Origin: Kiritimatiellia bacterium
GTDB lineage: Bacteria; Verrucomicrobiota; Kiritimatiellia; SLAD01
Assembly: GCA_007127595.1 (NCBI GenBank)
Contig: SKZA01000096.1
Span: 1 to 8,008, forward strand
Reading direction: 5' to 3'
DNA length: 8,008 bases
Made by a program: the position numbers and the translations under genes. Of this stretch, positions 1 to 6,884 are shown piece after piece. The notes under the pieces were generated by a model. The model ran no database searches. It saw only the letters and a list, made by a program, of their open reading frames with translations, and was not told the DNA's origin. How positions within the stretch are numbered: position 1 is the stretch's first letter; each line of letters begins with the position of its first letter.

Positions 1-941
1 ATCCCGGCCCGGCCTGCTACGGCGCGGGCGATCAACCGGCCGTGACCGACGCGAATCTTTTACTTGGCCGAATTGTGCCGGACCATTTTCTGGGCGGTCG
101 AAAGACGCTCGACAGGGACGCGTCCGCGCGCGCCTTCAAACCCCTGGCGCGCAAACTGGGGGTGGATACGCCGACCGCGGCCCGTGCTGTACTGCGCGTG
201 GTGAACGCGAATATGGAACGCGCGATTCGCGTGATTTCCGTCGAGCGCGGTTTCGATCCGCGCGACTTCACGCTCTTTTCGTTTGGCGGGGCGGGCGGCC
301 TGCATGCCTGCGATCTGGCCGATGCCCTGCGCATCCCGCGTGTGATGATTCCGCGTAATCCGGGCGTACTTTCGGCGTGGGGCGCATTATCCATGGACGT
401 GGTGAAGGACTATTCGCAGACCGTAATGAAAAGGCCGGGCGATTCGCTTTGCGCCGCATTTGCACGTCTGGAGAAGCAGGCGGCGAAGGATCTGAAATCC
501 GAGGGATATGCGCGAAACAAGATTACATGGGAACGCATGGTGGATGCGCGATATGTCGGCCAGTCGTATGAGTTGACGGTTCCCTATTCGACGGATGAGC
601 GGAAGACATTGAGCGCGTTTCACGAGGCGCATCGAAAGCGCTACGGCCACGCTGAGCCGGACCAGCCCGTGGAGTGGGTGACGGTGCGCGTGCGCGCAAT
701 CGGGCCCATGCCGAAACCGCGACTCGACCGGATCAAGAAAGACGGCGCATCGGCGAAGTCGGCCTGTATCGGCCGGCGCAACGGATTCGATATGTATGAA
801 CGCGCAAGCCTGCGCGCCGGCAACCGGTTTGACGGGCCCGCGCTAGTCCTGGAAGAGTATGCGACGACCTGGATTCCAAAAGGCTGGTCCGCAAGGGTAG
901 ATGATTGGGGGCATGTGCATGCGGAAAGACAAGGCGCGTAA
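1..941 (+). CDS. hyuA: Hydantoinase A / 5-oxoprolinase-type subunit, C-terminal part (partial at left edge)
   Basis: The reading frame is open from base 3 to the TAA at 939-941, so the start lies outside the window. About 312 residues are visible; family members are usually about 650-700, so a little under half is present. The fragment opens with PGPACYG, followed about 8 residues later by VTDANLLLGR, a signature of the hydantoinase A/oxoprolinase family. Further on come FSFGGAGGLHA and an NPGVLSAWGAL segment, also typical, and the C-terminal LVLEEYATTWIPKGW segment closes the domain. The family forms the actin-like ATPase half of ATP-dependent cyclic-amide hydrolases acting with a B subunit in the cytoplasm. 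The B subunit follows on the same strand, which supports the call. Known substrates in the family include hydantoins, N-methylhydantoin and 5-oxoproline; related proteins carboxylate acetone or acetophenone. The substrate here cannot be told from sequence. Confidence 0.93.
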   Translation, partial: PGPACYGAGDQPAVTDANLLLGRIVPDHFLGGRKTLDRDASARAFKPLARKLGVDTPTAARAVLRVVNANMERAIRVISVERGFDPRDFTLFSFGGAGGLHACDLADALRIPRVMIPRNPGVLSAWGALSMDVVKDYSQTVMKRPGDSLCAAFARLEKQAAKDLKSEGYARNKITWERMVDARYVGQSYELTVPYSTDERKTLSAFHEAHRKRYGHAEPDQPVEWVTVRVRAIGPMPKPRLDRIKKDGASAKSACIGRRNGFDMYERASLRAGNRFDGPALVLEEYATTWIPKGWSARVDDWGHVHAERQGA

Positions 942-970
942 AGAGGATGATCAGGATGAAGAAAAGTAGC

Positions 971-1075
971 TGTCATCTCGAGCGAAGTCCCGACCGCAGA
1001 GCGGATCGGGACGAAGTCGAGAGATCTCGGTCCTCGGCTTATGCCCGAGACCCTTCGACTTTGCTCGGGGTAACT
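971..1075. repeat. Dispersed palindromic repeat element, copy 1
   Basis: This element of about 105 bp fills most of the gap between hyuA and hyuB. Its left end reads TGTCATCTCGAGCGAAGT. Its right end, read on the other strand, is GTTACCCCGAGCAAAGT, so the ends form an imperfect terminal inverted repeat. Inside the left half sits a strong hairpin: GTCCCGA (987-993) pairs with TCGGGAC (1006-1012), extended by CCGC (994-997) against GCGG (1001-1004) around an AGA loop. A related element lies at 7605-7714. Similar GTCAT...CGAGCGAAGTCGAG... sequences are known as dispersed REP- or MITE-like repeats in many environmental bacteria. It carries no coding capacity. If hyuA and hyuB are cotranscribed, it forms a structured spacer in their mRNA. 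Confidence 0.75.
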
Positions 1076-1111
1076 CAAGATATTATTCGGGAGTACAGAA
1101 GCCCTTAGCGC

Positions 1112-2740
1112 ATGAAGCCAAAACAAAAACCATCCGATCCCTCCGACCGCGCGTTTTTTGCGAATCTGTTCGCGCGGATTGCGGAGGAAATGGGGGCGAC
1201 GCTGGGACGCACCGCGCATTCGCCGAACATTAAGGAGCGGCGCGACTATTCGTGCGCGGTGTTCGACGGCGAAGGGCGGATGATCGCGCAGGCGGCGCAT
1301 ATTCCGGTGCATCTGGGCGCGATGCCGATGTCCGTGCAGGCGGCGATCGCCGCGTTTGATACGTGGCATGAAGGCGATGTGGTCTTGCTGAACGATCCGT
1401 ACGCGGGCGGCACGCATTTACCCGATCTCACGCTGATCACGCCCGTGCCGGCGCGCAAGGGACGTCGCCCTTTTGCGTTCCTCGCTACGCGGGCGCATCA
1501 CGCGGATATCGGCGGGATGACGCCGGGTTCGTTGCCGCTCTCGCGCGAAATTTATCAGGAAGGCTTGCGCCTGCCGCCGCTGAAGTTGGTTGAGCGGGGC
1601 AAAATGAATCGCGCGGTATTGGAAATCATCCGTGCGAACGTTCGCACGCCGGACGAGCGGATCGGTGATTTGCGCGCACAGCTCGCGGCGCACGATACCG
1701 GCGCCCGTCGCATGAAGGAAGCGCAAGGCACCTATGGCGAGGCGCGTCTGGCCGCGCAAATGGGGGATCTCCTGGATTATGGGGAGCAGTTGATGACCGC
1801 CCTTATACGGAGGATACCGGCGGGCCTGTACGATTATGAGGACGTCCTGGACGGCGATGGGGTGAGCGATAAACCCATTCGCATTCGCGTTGCCCTTCGC
1901 GTTCGCGGCGGAGGCGTCCGCGTCGATTTTGCAGGCACCGACCCGGCCTGCGCGGGCTCGTTGAATGCGGTCGCCGCCATTACGCAATCGGCGGTCTATT
2001 ATTGTTTCCTGTGTTTGCTGGTCACACCGTCATCCTTACATGAAGGGGCCCGCATCGAACCCCCGTTGAACGCGGGTTGTTTCAGGCCGATCGAGGTCCT
2101 TGCGCCCGAGGGATGCGTGGTCAACGCCCGGCCGCCGCACGCCGTGGCGGGCGGCAACGTGGAGACATCGCAACGTATTGTGGATGTCGTGTTCGGCGCG
2201 TTGGCGAAGGCGTTGCCGGATGTGATCCCCGCCGCTTCGCAGGGGACCATGAATAACCTCACGTTGGGCGGCATGGATAAGCGCTCGGGCCGCGCGTTCG
2301 CGTACTATGAAACGATCGGCGGCGGCATGGGCGGGCGTCCGTCTTGTGATGGTGTGGACGCTGTTCAGGTCCATATGACGAACACGATGAACACGCCCGT
2401 TGAGGCGCTGGAATACGCCTATCCGCTTCGTGTGGAGCGATACGAGATCGCCAACGGTACGGGAGGGAAGGGGAAGAACCGCGGCGGTCATGGCATACGA
2501 CGCGATATCCGATTGTTATCCGACGCGCACGGGGCGCTGCTCACCGAGCGACGCGACCATGCGCCTTATGGACTACAGGGCGGGCAGGCGGGCAAGCCCG
2601 GCCAGAACTTGCTGGTGCGCAAGGAAAAGAAACTGCCTCTCGGCGCCAAGTCGGAATTGGAATTGAAAGCCGATGACGTGCTTTCCATCCGCACCCCGGG
2701 CGGCGGCGGGTGGGGCATGAGATCATGTTCCGGCCGATGA
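1112..2740 (+). CDS. hyuB: Hydantoinase B / 5-oxoprolinase-type subunit
   Basis: This 542-residue protein is full length for the hydantoinase B family (usually 510-590 residues). It shows the family signatures in order: SPNIKERRDYSCAVFD at residues 37-52, HIPVHLGAMP at 63-72, NDPYAGGTHLPD at 94-105, RAHHADIGG at 127-135, and a C-terminal RTPGGGGWG. It should act with the A subunit upstream to open a cyclic amide using ATP; hydantoin, N-methylhydantoin and 5-oxoproline are typical substrates of the family, and the real one is not determined. The ATG at 1112 is the first Met in frame and keeps the conserved DRAFFANLFARIAEEMG region. No Shine-Dalgarno sits at normal distance; the nearest GGGAG (1089-1093) ends 18 bases upstream. 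The 170-base gap to hyuA is wide for this gene pair and is mostly a repeat element, so the spacing probably grew by insertion. Confidence 0.95.
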   Translation: MKPKQKPSDPSDRAFFANLFARIAEEMGATLGRTAHSPNIKERRDYSCAVFDGEGRMIAQAAHIPVHLGAMPMSVQAAIAAFDTWHEGDVVLLNDPYAGGTHLPDLTLITPVPARKGRRPFAFLATRAHHADIGGMTPGSLPLSREIYQEGLRLPPLKLVERGKMNRAVLEIIRANVRTPDERIGDLRAQLAAHDTGARRMKEAQGTYGEARLAAQMGDLLDYGEQLMTALIRRIPAGLYDYEDVLDGDGVSDKPIRIRVALRVRGGGVRVDFAGTDPACAGSLNAVAAITQSAVYYCFLCLLVTPSSLHEGARIEPPLNAGCFRPIEVLAPEGCVVNARPPHAVAGGNVETSQRIVDVVFGALAKALPDVIPAASQGTMNNLTLGGMDKRSGRAFAYYETIGGGMGGRPSCDGVDAVQVHMTNTMNTPVEALEYAYPLRVERYEIANGTGGKGKNRGGHGIRRDIRLLSDAHGALLTERRDHAPYGLQGGQAGKPGQNLLVRKEKKLPLGAKSELELKADDVLSIRTPGGGGWGMRSCSGR

Positions 2741-2778
2741 ATGATCTTCGCACCTGGGTTCAAATTTCTCACCGTGTA

Positions 2779-2836
2779 GGGGTGCCCTTGTCGTATCTTG
2801 TGCGCCCCCACGACCTTGCGTCGTGGGAACGCAAGG
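2779..2836. repeat. Cluster of three interlocking hairpins in the gap after hyuB
   Basis: Three stems overlap here. Stem 1: GGGGTGC (2779-2785) pairs with GCGCCCC (2802-2808), including one G-T pair. Stem 2: CCCACGAC (2807-2814) pairs perfectly with GTCGTGGG (2820-2827) over a 5-base loop. Stem 3: CCTTGCGT (2814-2821) pairs perfectly with ACGCAAGG (2829-2836) over a 7-base loop. Stems 2 and 3 use the same bases and cannot form together, while stems 1 and 3 can coexist. No U-tract follows. The sequence may be a dispersed palindromic repeat rather than a regulator. It lies in the 384-base gap 2741-3124, which holds no credible gene. Confidence 0.6.
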
Positions 2837-2914
2837 CTGATTCTGACACGCTGCACAACGAGCGAGAAATGAGCCCGCGCGGAGCAAGCACAGGAACATT
2901 TCCTCTTCTGGCTC

Positions 2915-2934
2915 AAAAGGGGCTCCCTTTTTTT
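2915..2934 (+). terminator. Possible weak intrinsic terminator after hyuB
   Basis: AAAAGGG (2915-2921) pairs with CCCTTTT (2925-2931) over a 3-base loop, and the run of seven T (2928-2934) includes the end of the stem and three bases beyond it. This is the form of an intrinsic terminator, but the stem has only three G-C pairs and it lies about 175 bases after the hyuB stop. It may end read-through transcription from the hyuAB side. Confidence 0.35.
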
Positions 2935-2966
2935 GCTTTACGTTGTTGGAGGCTCAACGTTCGACT

Positions 2967-2998
2967 CCCACGACCCCGCGCCGACGCGGGGTCGTGGG
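2967..2998. repeat. Long perfect palindrome, 14-bp stem
   Basis: CCCACGACCCCGCG (2967-2980) is followed by a 4-base loop CCGA and then its exact reverse complement (2985-2998). The stem is almost all G-C and would be very stable as RNA or as a DNA cruciform. Its outer eight base pairs (CCCACGAC/GTCGTGGG) are identical to stem 2 of the hairpin cluster at 2807-2827, so the two belong to one palindrome family. There is no T-run, so it is not a classic intrinsic terminator on either strand, though it could protect 3' ends of mRNA as REP sequences do. Confidence 0.7.
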
Positions 2999-3045
2999 GC
3001 GTCTTGGTGAAAAATGCGGGCCTAAAATGGGTGCATGTTTGTTCG

Positions 3046-3072
3046 AAAAAGCGGATACCCGACCCGCTTTTA
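3046..3072 (-). terminator. Probable terminator of gcvP (possibly bidirectional)
   Basis: On the minus strand an AAAAGCGG arm (3071-3064) is followed by a 9-base loop, the matching CCGCTTTT arm (3054-3047) and one more T (3046), giving five T in all. It lies about 53 bases past the gcvP stop, in the expected place. On the plus strand the same hairpin ends in CCGCTTTT before an A-rich run, so it could also stop convergent transcription from the hyuAB side. Confidence 0.6.
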
Positions 3073-3124
3073 AAAAACAACCCGCCCGGAAACCGTTTAA
3101 GTAGATCGAGTAAGTGTGTCGATC

Positions 3125-6001
3125 TCACGCATACGCCGACAACGGCGGGCAGGCGCAGACCAGATTGCGATCGCCATATGTATTGTCGATACGACCGACC
3201 GCCGGCCAGAACTTGTTGGCACGCACAAAAGGCAACGGATACGCCGCCTGCTCGCGCGTGTACGGGTGGGACCAGTCGTCCGACGCGATTTCCTCGGCCG
3301 TGTGCGGCGCGTTGCGCAACACGTTGTCTTCGCGATCGGCTTCCCCGTTGATGATTGCCTGAATCTCGCCGCGAATCGCGATCATCGCGTCGCAGAAACG
3401 GTCCAGTTCCGCTTTCGGTTCGCTTTCCGTCGGCTCGATCATCATTGTGCCCGGTACGGGCCATGACACGGTCGGGGCATGAAACCCGTAATCCATGAGG
3501 CGCTTGGCGACATCCGCTTCCGTCACGCCCGCCGCGTCCTTGTACGGTCGCACATCGAAGATCAGCTCGTGAGCGACCCGGTTACGGCGGCCCGTGTAAT
3601 GCACGTCATAATGTTCCTCGAGCCGTTGCTTGATGTAGTTCGCGCTCAGGATTGACACACGCGAAGCCTCGGTCGCGCCCCGCCCGCCAAGCATGCGCAC
3701 ATACGCATAGGAAATAAGCAAGATACTCGCGCTACCCCACGGCGCCGCGGCCACTGCACCGATCCCGCGTTCCATGCCCATGTCCACCACGGGATGTCGC
3801 GGCAGATACGGGGCCAGATGACCGGCCACGGCAATCGGCCCCACGCCGGGTCCGCCGCCGCCATGCGGGATGGCAAACGTCTTGTGCAGATTCAAATGGC
3901 ATACATCCACGCCGATCAGCGCCAGCGACGTAATGCCGACCTGCGCGTTCATGTTCGCGCCGTCCATATACACCTGTCCGCCGAACTCATGCACGATGTC
4001 GCAGATTTCCCGAATCTGTTCCTCAAACACGCCGAACGTGGACGGATAAGTAACCATCAACGTCGCCAATGTGTCCTTGTGCAATTCGGCTTTCCTACGC
4101 AAGTCGTCGAGCACGATGTAGCCATCGTCGTCACACGCCACCACGACCACCTTCATGCCCGCCATGATCGCCGAGGCCGGATTCGTCCCGTGCGCAGACG
4201 ACGGAATCAGCGCCACGTGCCGATGCGGTTCGCCGCGATCCCGATGATACGCGCGGATCGCGAGCAATCCGGCGTATTCGCCCTGCGCGCCGGAATTCGG
4301 TTGCAGGGACACGGCGTCCAGTCCCGTCATGGCCCGTATATATTGTTCCAGCTCTCCGATGATCTGACGATAGCCCTGCGCCTGGTCCAACGGGATGAAC
4401 GGGTGCAGACGACTGAACGCCGGCCAGGACACCGGCATCATCTCGGCGGCCGCGTTGAGTTTCATCGTGCAGGATCCGAGCGGAATCATCGAGGTGTCGA
4501 GACCGATATCCTTGCGTTCTAGGCGCTTGATATACCGCATCATATCCGTTTCCGAATGATGCGTGCGAAAGACGGGATGCGTCATGAAATCGGATTGCCG
4601 GCGCAACGACTCGGGGATTGCCGATGCATTCTCCGGAACGTCGAGCGTGTCCGGCGCGTTCCCGCCTGCGGCTTCGGCAAAGACATCGAGCAGCGTCGCG
4701 AGATCGGCGTCCGTCGTCGTCTCGTCCAGCGAGACGCCCACGGCGCCGTCCGCAAAGTAGCGGAGATTGATCTCCGCCTTCAGGGCCGCCGTGCGAATCG
4801 CGTCGGTAGGCCCGGCGGGGATGTGCAAGGTATCGAAGAAGGCTTCCTCGGACGGCTCGTACCCCAACGCGCGCAGGCCCGCGTGGAGCTTGACGGTCTG
4901 CCCGTGTATGCGGCGTGCGATGTCTTTCAAGCCTTCCGGCCCGTGATAGATGCCGTACATCGCCGCCATGTTCGCCAAAAGCGCCTGCGCTGTGCAGATG
5001 TTGGACGTCGCCTTGTCACGGCGGATATGTTGCTCGCGCGCTTGTAACGCCAGGCGATATGCCGGCGCGCCATGTTTGTCCACGGATACGCCCACAATGC
5101 GGCCCGGCACTTCGCGCTTGAACGTGTCGCGCGCCGCGAAGAAGGCCGCGTGTGGTCCGCCGTACCCAAGCGGGACGCCGAATCGCTGCGCACTGCCGTA
5201 CACGATATCCGCGCCCATTTCGCCCGGCGGAGACGCCAGTATCAGCGCCATGAGATCGGCGCCGACCGCCACCTGCGCGCCGACTTCGTGCGCACGCGCG
5301 ATGAACGCGCTCCAATCACGCAAGGCTCCGCGATCGTCCGGATACTGGACCAACGCGCCGAATACCTCGGGCGTAAAGTCCATCGTTTCCACGTCGCCGA
5401 TCTCCAGTTCGATGCCCAAGGGCTCTGCGCGTGTCTTCAAGAGTTCCAACACCTGCGGGAAGCAGCGGGCGCTGACCAGAAAGCGGGTGGCGCCCGGATC
5501 GTTCTTGCTGCGTCGTTTGCGCATGCGGTGCAGTAACGTCATCGCTTCCGCCGCCGCCGTCGCTTCATCGAGCAAAGACGCGTTCGCGATTTCCATGCCC
5601 GTCAGTTCCATGATCATCGTCTGAAAATTCATCAGCGATTCGAGGCGGCCCTGAGAAATCTCCGCCTGATACGGCGTGTACGGCGTGTACCAGGACGGGT
5701 TTTCGAACACATTGCGTTGGATGACGGGCGGGGTGAAACAGTTGTAATAGCCCATGCCGATATAGGTCTTGAAGACGCGATTCCGTGCGGCCACCTTTTC
5801 CAGGTTGGTCAAATAGGCGTGTTCCGTTTCCGCTTCCGGCAGATTCAAAGGCTCGTCGATGCGGATGGGGGCGGGAACCGTCTCGTCGATCAGTTCATCC
5901 AGCGATTTCAGTCCCAGTGCGCGTAGCATCTCGATTTGGTCGTCGGGGCTCGGCCCGATATGTCGCGACTGGAACAATCCGATGTGTGATATGGTGCTCA
6001 T
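3125..6001 (-). CDS. gcvP: Glycine dehydrogenase (aminomethyl-transferring), P-protein of the glycine cleavage system
   Basis: This 958-residue protein has the full length of the single-chain P-protein, close to the 957 residues of E. coli GcvP. P-protein uses pyridoxal phosphate to decarboxylate glycine and passes the aminomethyl group to the lipoyl arm of H-protein in the cytoplasm. The N-terminal half carries the RHIGPS start region and the C-terminal half the active site. Visible signatures are PLGSCTMKLN (residues 507-516), SAHGTNPASA (602-611) and NLHKTFAIPHGGGGPG, whose Lys707 is the expected cofactor-binding lysine. The C-terminal YGDRNLVC (942-949) is also typical. The ATG at 6001 gives the usual short leader before RHIGP, but no Shine-Dalgarno lies just upstream. 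It is transcribed toward hyuAB and away from the phosphatase. No gcvT, gcvH or lpd is adjacent, so the system is either split or continues elsewhere. No glycine riboswitch was recognised upstream. Confidence 0.98.
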   Translation of the reverse strand: MSTISHIGLFQSRHIGPSPDDQIEMLRALGLKSLDELIDETVPAPIRIDEPLNLPEAETEHAYLTNLEKVAARNRVFKTYIGMGYYNCFTPPVIQRNVFENPSWYTPYTPYQAEISQGRLESLMNFQTMIMELTGMEIANASLLDEATAAAEAMTLLHRMRKRRSKNDPGATRFLVSARCFPQVLELLKTRAEPLGIELEIGDVETMDFTPEVFGALVQYPDDRGALRDWSAFIARAHEVGAQVAVGADLMALILASPPGEMGADIVYGSAQRFGVPLGYGGPHAAFFAARDTFKREVPGRIVGVSVDKHGAPAYRLALQAREQHIRRDKATSNICTAQALLANMAAMYGIYHGPEGLKDIARRIHGQTVKLHAGLRALGYEPSEEAFFDTLHIPAGPTDAIRTAALKAEINLRYFADGAVGVSLDETTTDADLATLLDVFAEAAGGNAPDTLDVPENASAIPESLRRQSDFMTHPVFRTHHSETDMMRYIKRLERKDIGLDTSMIPLGSCTMKLNAAAEMMPVSWPAFSRLHPFIPLDQAQGYRQIIGELEQYIRAMTGLDAVSLQPNSGAQGEYAGLLAIRAYHRDRGEPHRHVALIPSSAHGTNPASAIMAGMKVVVVACDDDGYIVLDDLRRKAELHKDTLATLMVTYPSTFGVFEEQIREICDIVHEFGGQVYMDGANMNAQVGITSLALIGVDVCHLNLHKTFAIPHGGGGPGVGPIAVAGHLAPYLPRHPVVDMGMERGIGAVAAAPWGSASILLISYAYVRMLGGRGATEASRVSILSANYIKQRLEEHYDVHYTGRRNRVAHELIFDVRPYKDAAGVTEADVAKRLMDYGFHAPTVSWPVPGTMMIEPTESEPKAELDRFCDAMIAIRGEIQAIINGEADREDNVLRNAPHTAEEIASDDWSHPYTREQAAYPLPFVRANKFWPAVGRIDNTYGDRNLVCACPPLSAYA

Positions 6002-6117
6002 AGATTTAATGGATGTGTGAAAACCTCGCCCCCCCGAAAGAGACAGCTAGTCTAGTCGAGATCAGAGGTTTTGCAAGAGGAAGTATGGGTACGCAGAGGC
6101 AACACGGCGGAGCATAT
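6002..6117. promoter_or_regulatory. Divergent promoter region between gcvP and the phosphatase gene
   Basis: These 116 bases separate two divergent genes, so promoters for both are expected here. An 8-bp inverted repeat, AAAACCTC (6020-6027) and GAGGTTTT (6065-6072), brackets a 37-base centre holding a C-run (6029-6035) and a short direct repeat CTAGTCTAGTC. On the minus strand TTGCAA (6075-6070) followed 16 bases later by TAGACT is a weak candidate -35/-10 pair for gcvP. For the phosphatase, GGCGGAG (6106-6112) is a good ribosome binding site 5 bases before the ATG at 6118. Promoter positions remain guesses. Confidence 0.45.
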
Positions 6118-6774
6118 ATGGCATCGACAAATGATCAGCGAACGATATGGCTCGCGCGGCACGGCATGCGGCAGGACTTTGAGCAGGAAGGCTGGTGTGA
6201 GACCGCCGATAGGCCGCACGATCCGCCGTTATCGGACAACGGAAGAACACAGGCCGGCGAAACCGGCCGCTTCCTCAAGGACAAGGGCCTGGACCGTATC
6301 TATACATCCCCGTTTTTGCGCACGGTGGAAACGTCCGCCATCATTGCCGCCCATTGCAACGCGCCTGTCTTCATCGAGCACGGACTCGGCGAGGTTCAGA
6401 AGGCGGAATGGTTTCCGCGCGCGCCCGATTTTATTTCGCCCGATGTGCTGAAGAAGCGATTTCCCCACATCGATACGTCGTATCGCTCGCGTGTGATGCC
6501 CGCATTCCCCGAATCGGAAGAAGACGGCGAGTTGGATGCGCGTTGCCGGCAAACGGTTGCGGGCCTGTTGGAGGACGGATGGCGCTGTACGCTGTGGGTT
6601 GGACACGGCGCGTCGGTCGGTGGCATGGCGCGCGGACTAACCGGCGATGTCGAAGGCGTCAGTTTTCAGATGTGCGGGCTGACCGGCTGGACCGGCGCGC
6701 CGGGCAACTGGCGACAGATCTACGGCGGCACGGAACATCTTTCCATAACGGAAGAAACCCTTCGCTTTCATTGA
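6118..6774 (+). CDS. Histidine-phosphatase (phosphoglycerate mutase-like) family protein
   Basis: This 218-residue protein has the histidine phosphatase fold signatures. LARHG gives Arg14 and the phospho-accepting His15; SPFLRT gives Arg68; GLGEVQ gives the likely acid Glu92; and VGHG gives the second catalytic His163. The set of active-site residues is complete, so a working phosphatase is likely. DPPLSDNGRTQA (35-46) and the later PHIDTSYR segment resemble the UBASH3/STS-like and ecdysteroid-phosphate phosphatase branch more than glycolytic mutases; that is from memory, not a search. The substrate is unknown. The start at 6118 is chosen for the good GGCGGAG site 5 bases upstream. An in-frame ATG at 6085 (11 residues longer), with GAGG 4 bases upstream, is a real alternative. 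No signal peptide or membrane segment is seen, so it is probably cytoplasmic. A GAAGCGCTTC palindrome overlaps the stop codon. Confidence 0.9.
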   Translation: MASTNDQRTIWLARHGMRQDFEQEGWCETADRPHDPPLSDNGRTQAGETGRFLKDKGLDRIYTSPFLRTVETSAIIAAHCNAPVFIEHGLGEVQKAEWFPRAPDFISPDVLKKRFPHIDTSYRSRVMPAFPESEEDGELDARCRQTVAGLLEDGWRCTLWVGHGASVGGMARGLTGDVEGVSFQMCGLTGWTGAPGNWRQIYGGTEHLSITEETLRFH

Positions 6775-6848
6775 AGCGCTTCCCCTTCGACTTGGCGATT
6801 GAATCATTGCTCTCCGATTCACTGTCCGGCGGCTTGACGCGCGGATGG

Positions 6849-6880
6849 TAAGGAAGTAAGGTCGTAAGATATTAAGGGAG
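6849..6880 (+). repeat. Four 8-bp tandem repeats in the antitoxin leader, including its ribosome binding site
   Basis: Four consecutive 8-base units start with TAAG: TAAGGAAG (6849-6856), TAAGGTCG (6857-6864), TAAGATAT (6865-6872) and TAAGGGAG (6873-6880). The last unit holds the Shine-Dalgarno AAGGGAG, 4 bases before the antitoxin ATG at 6885. The first two units also hold AAGG, so the leader shows repeated ribosome-binding-like sequences. It could be a slipped-strand repeat or an operator for the antitoxin. Confidence 0.7.
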
Positions 6881-6884
6881 TCCT

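Noticed and set aside
641..1417. Minus-strand open frame of 258 codons across the hyuA-hyuB gap
   Set aside because: It runs antisense through two conserved genes and through the palindromic element, and its translation has no recognisable domain.
2752..2775. tRNA T-arm-like GGTTCAAAT
   Set aside because: The flanking bases do not pair as a T stem and no acceptor, D or anticodon arm is found around it.
2940..2960. ACGTTG/CAACGT hairpin in the gap after hyuB
   Set aside because: A six-base-pair stem with a 9-base loop and no following T-run; not distinct enough to list as a feature.
2710..3351. Plus-strand open frame of 213 codons from the hyuB end into the gcvP end
   Set aside because: It passes through several hairpins and the terminator and reads antisense to gcvP; no domain is seen.
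3794..4522. Long plus-strand open frame (242 codons) and several others opposite gcvP
   Set aside because: They lie wholly antisense to a complete, strongly conserved gcvP. Arg/His-rich translations are typical shadows of a GC-rich gene.
6002..6060. Glycine riboswitch upstream of gcvP
   Set aside because: The leader is short and I could not find the conserved tandem aptamer core; only a G-run and a short inverted repeat are present.
6800..6821. TGAATC/GATTCA hairpin between the phosphatase and the antitoxin
   Set aside because: A 6-bp stem with a 10-base loop and no T-run is too weak to call a terminator.
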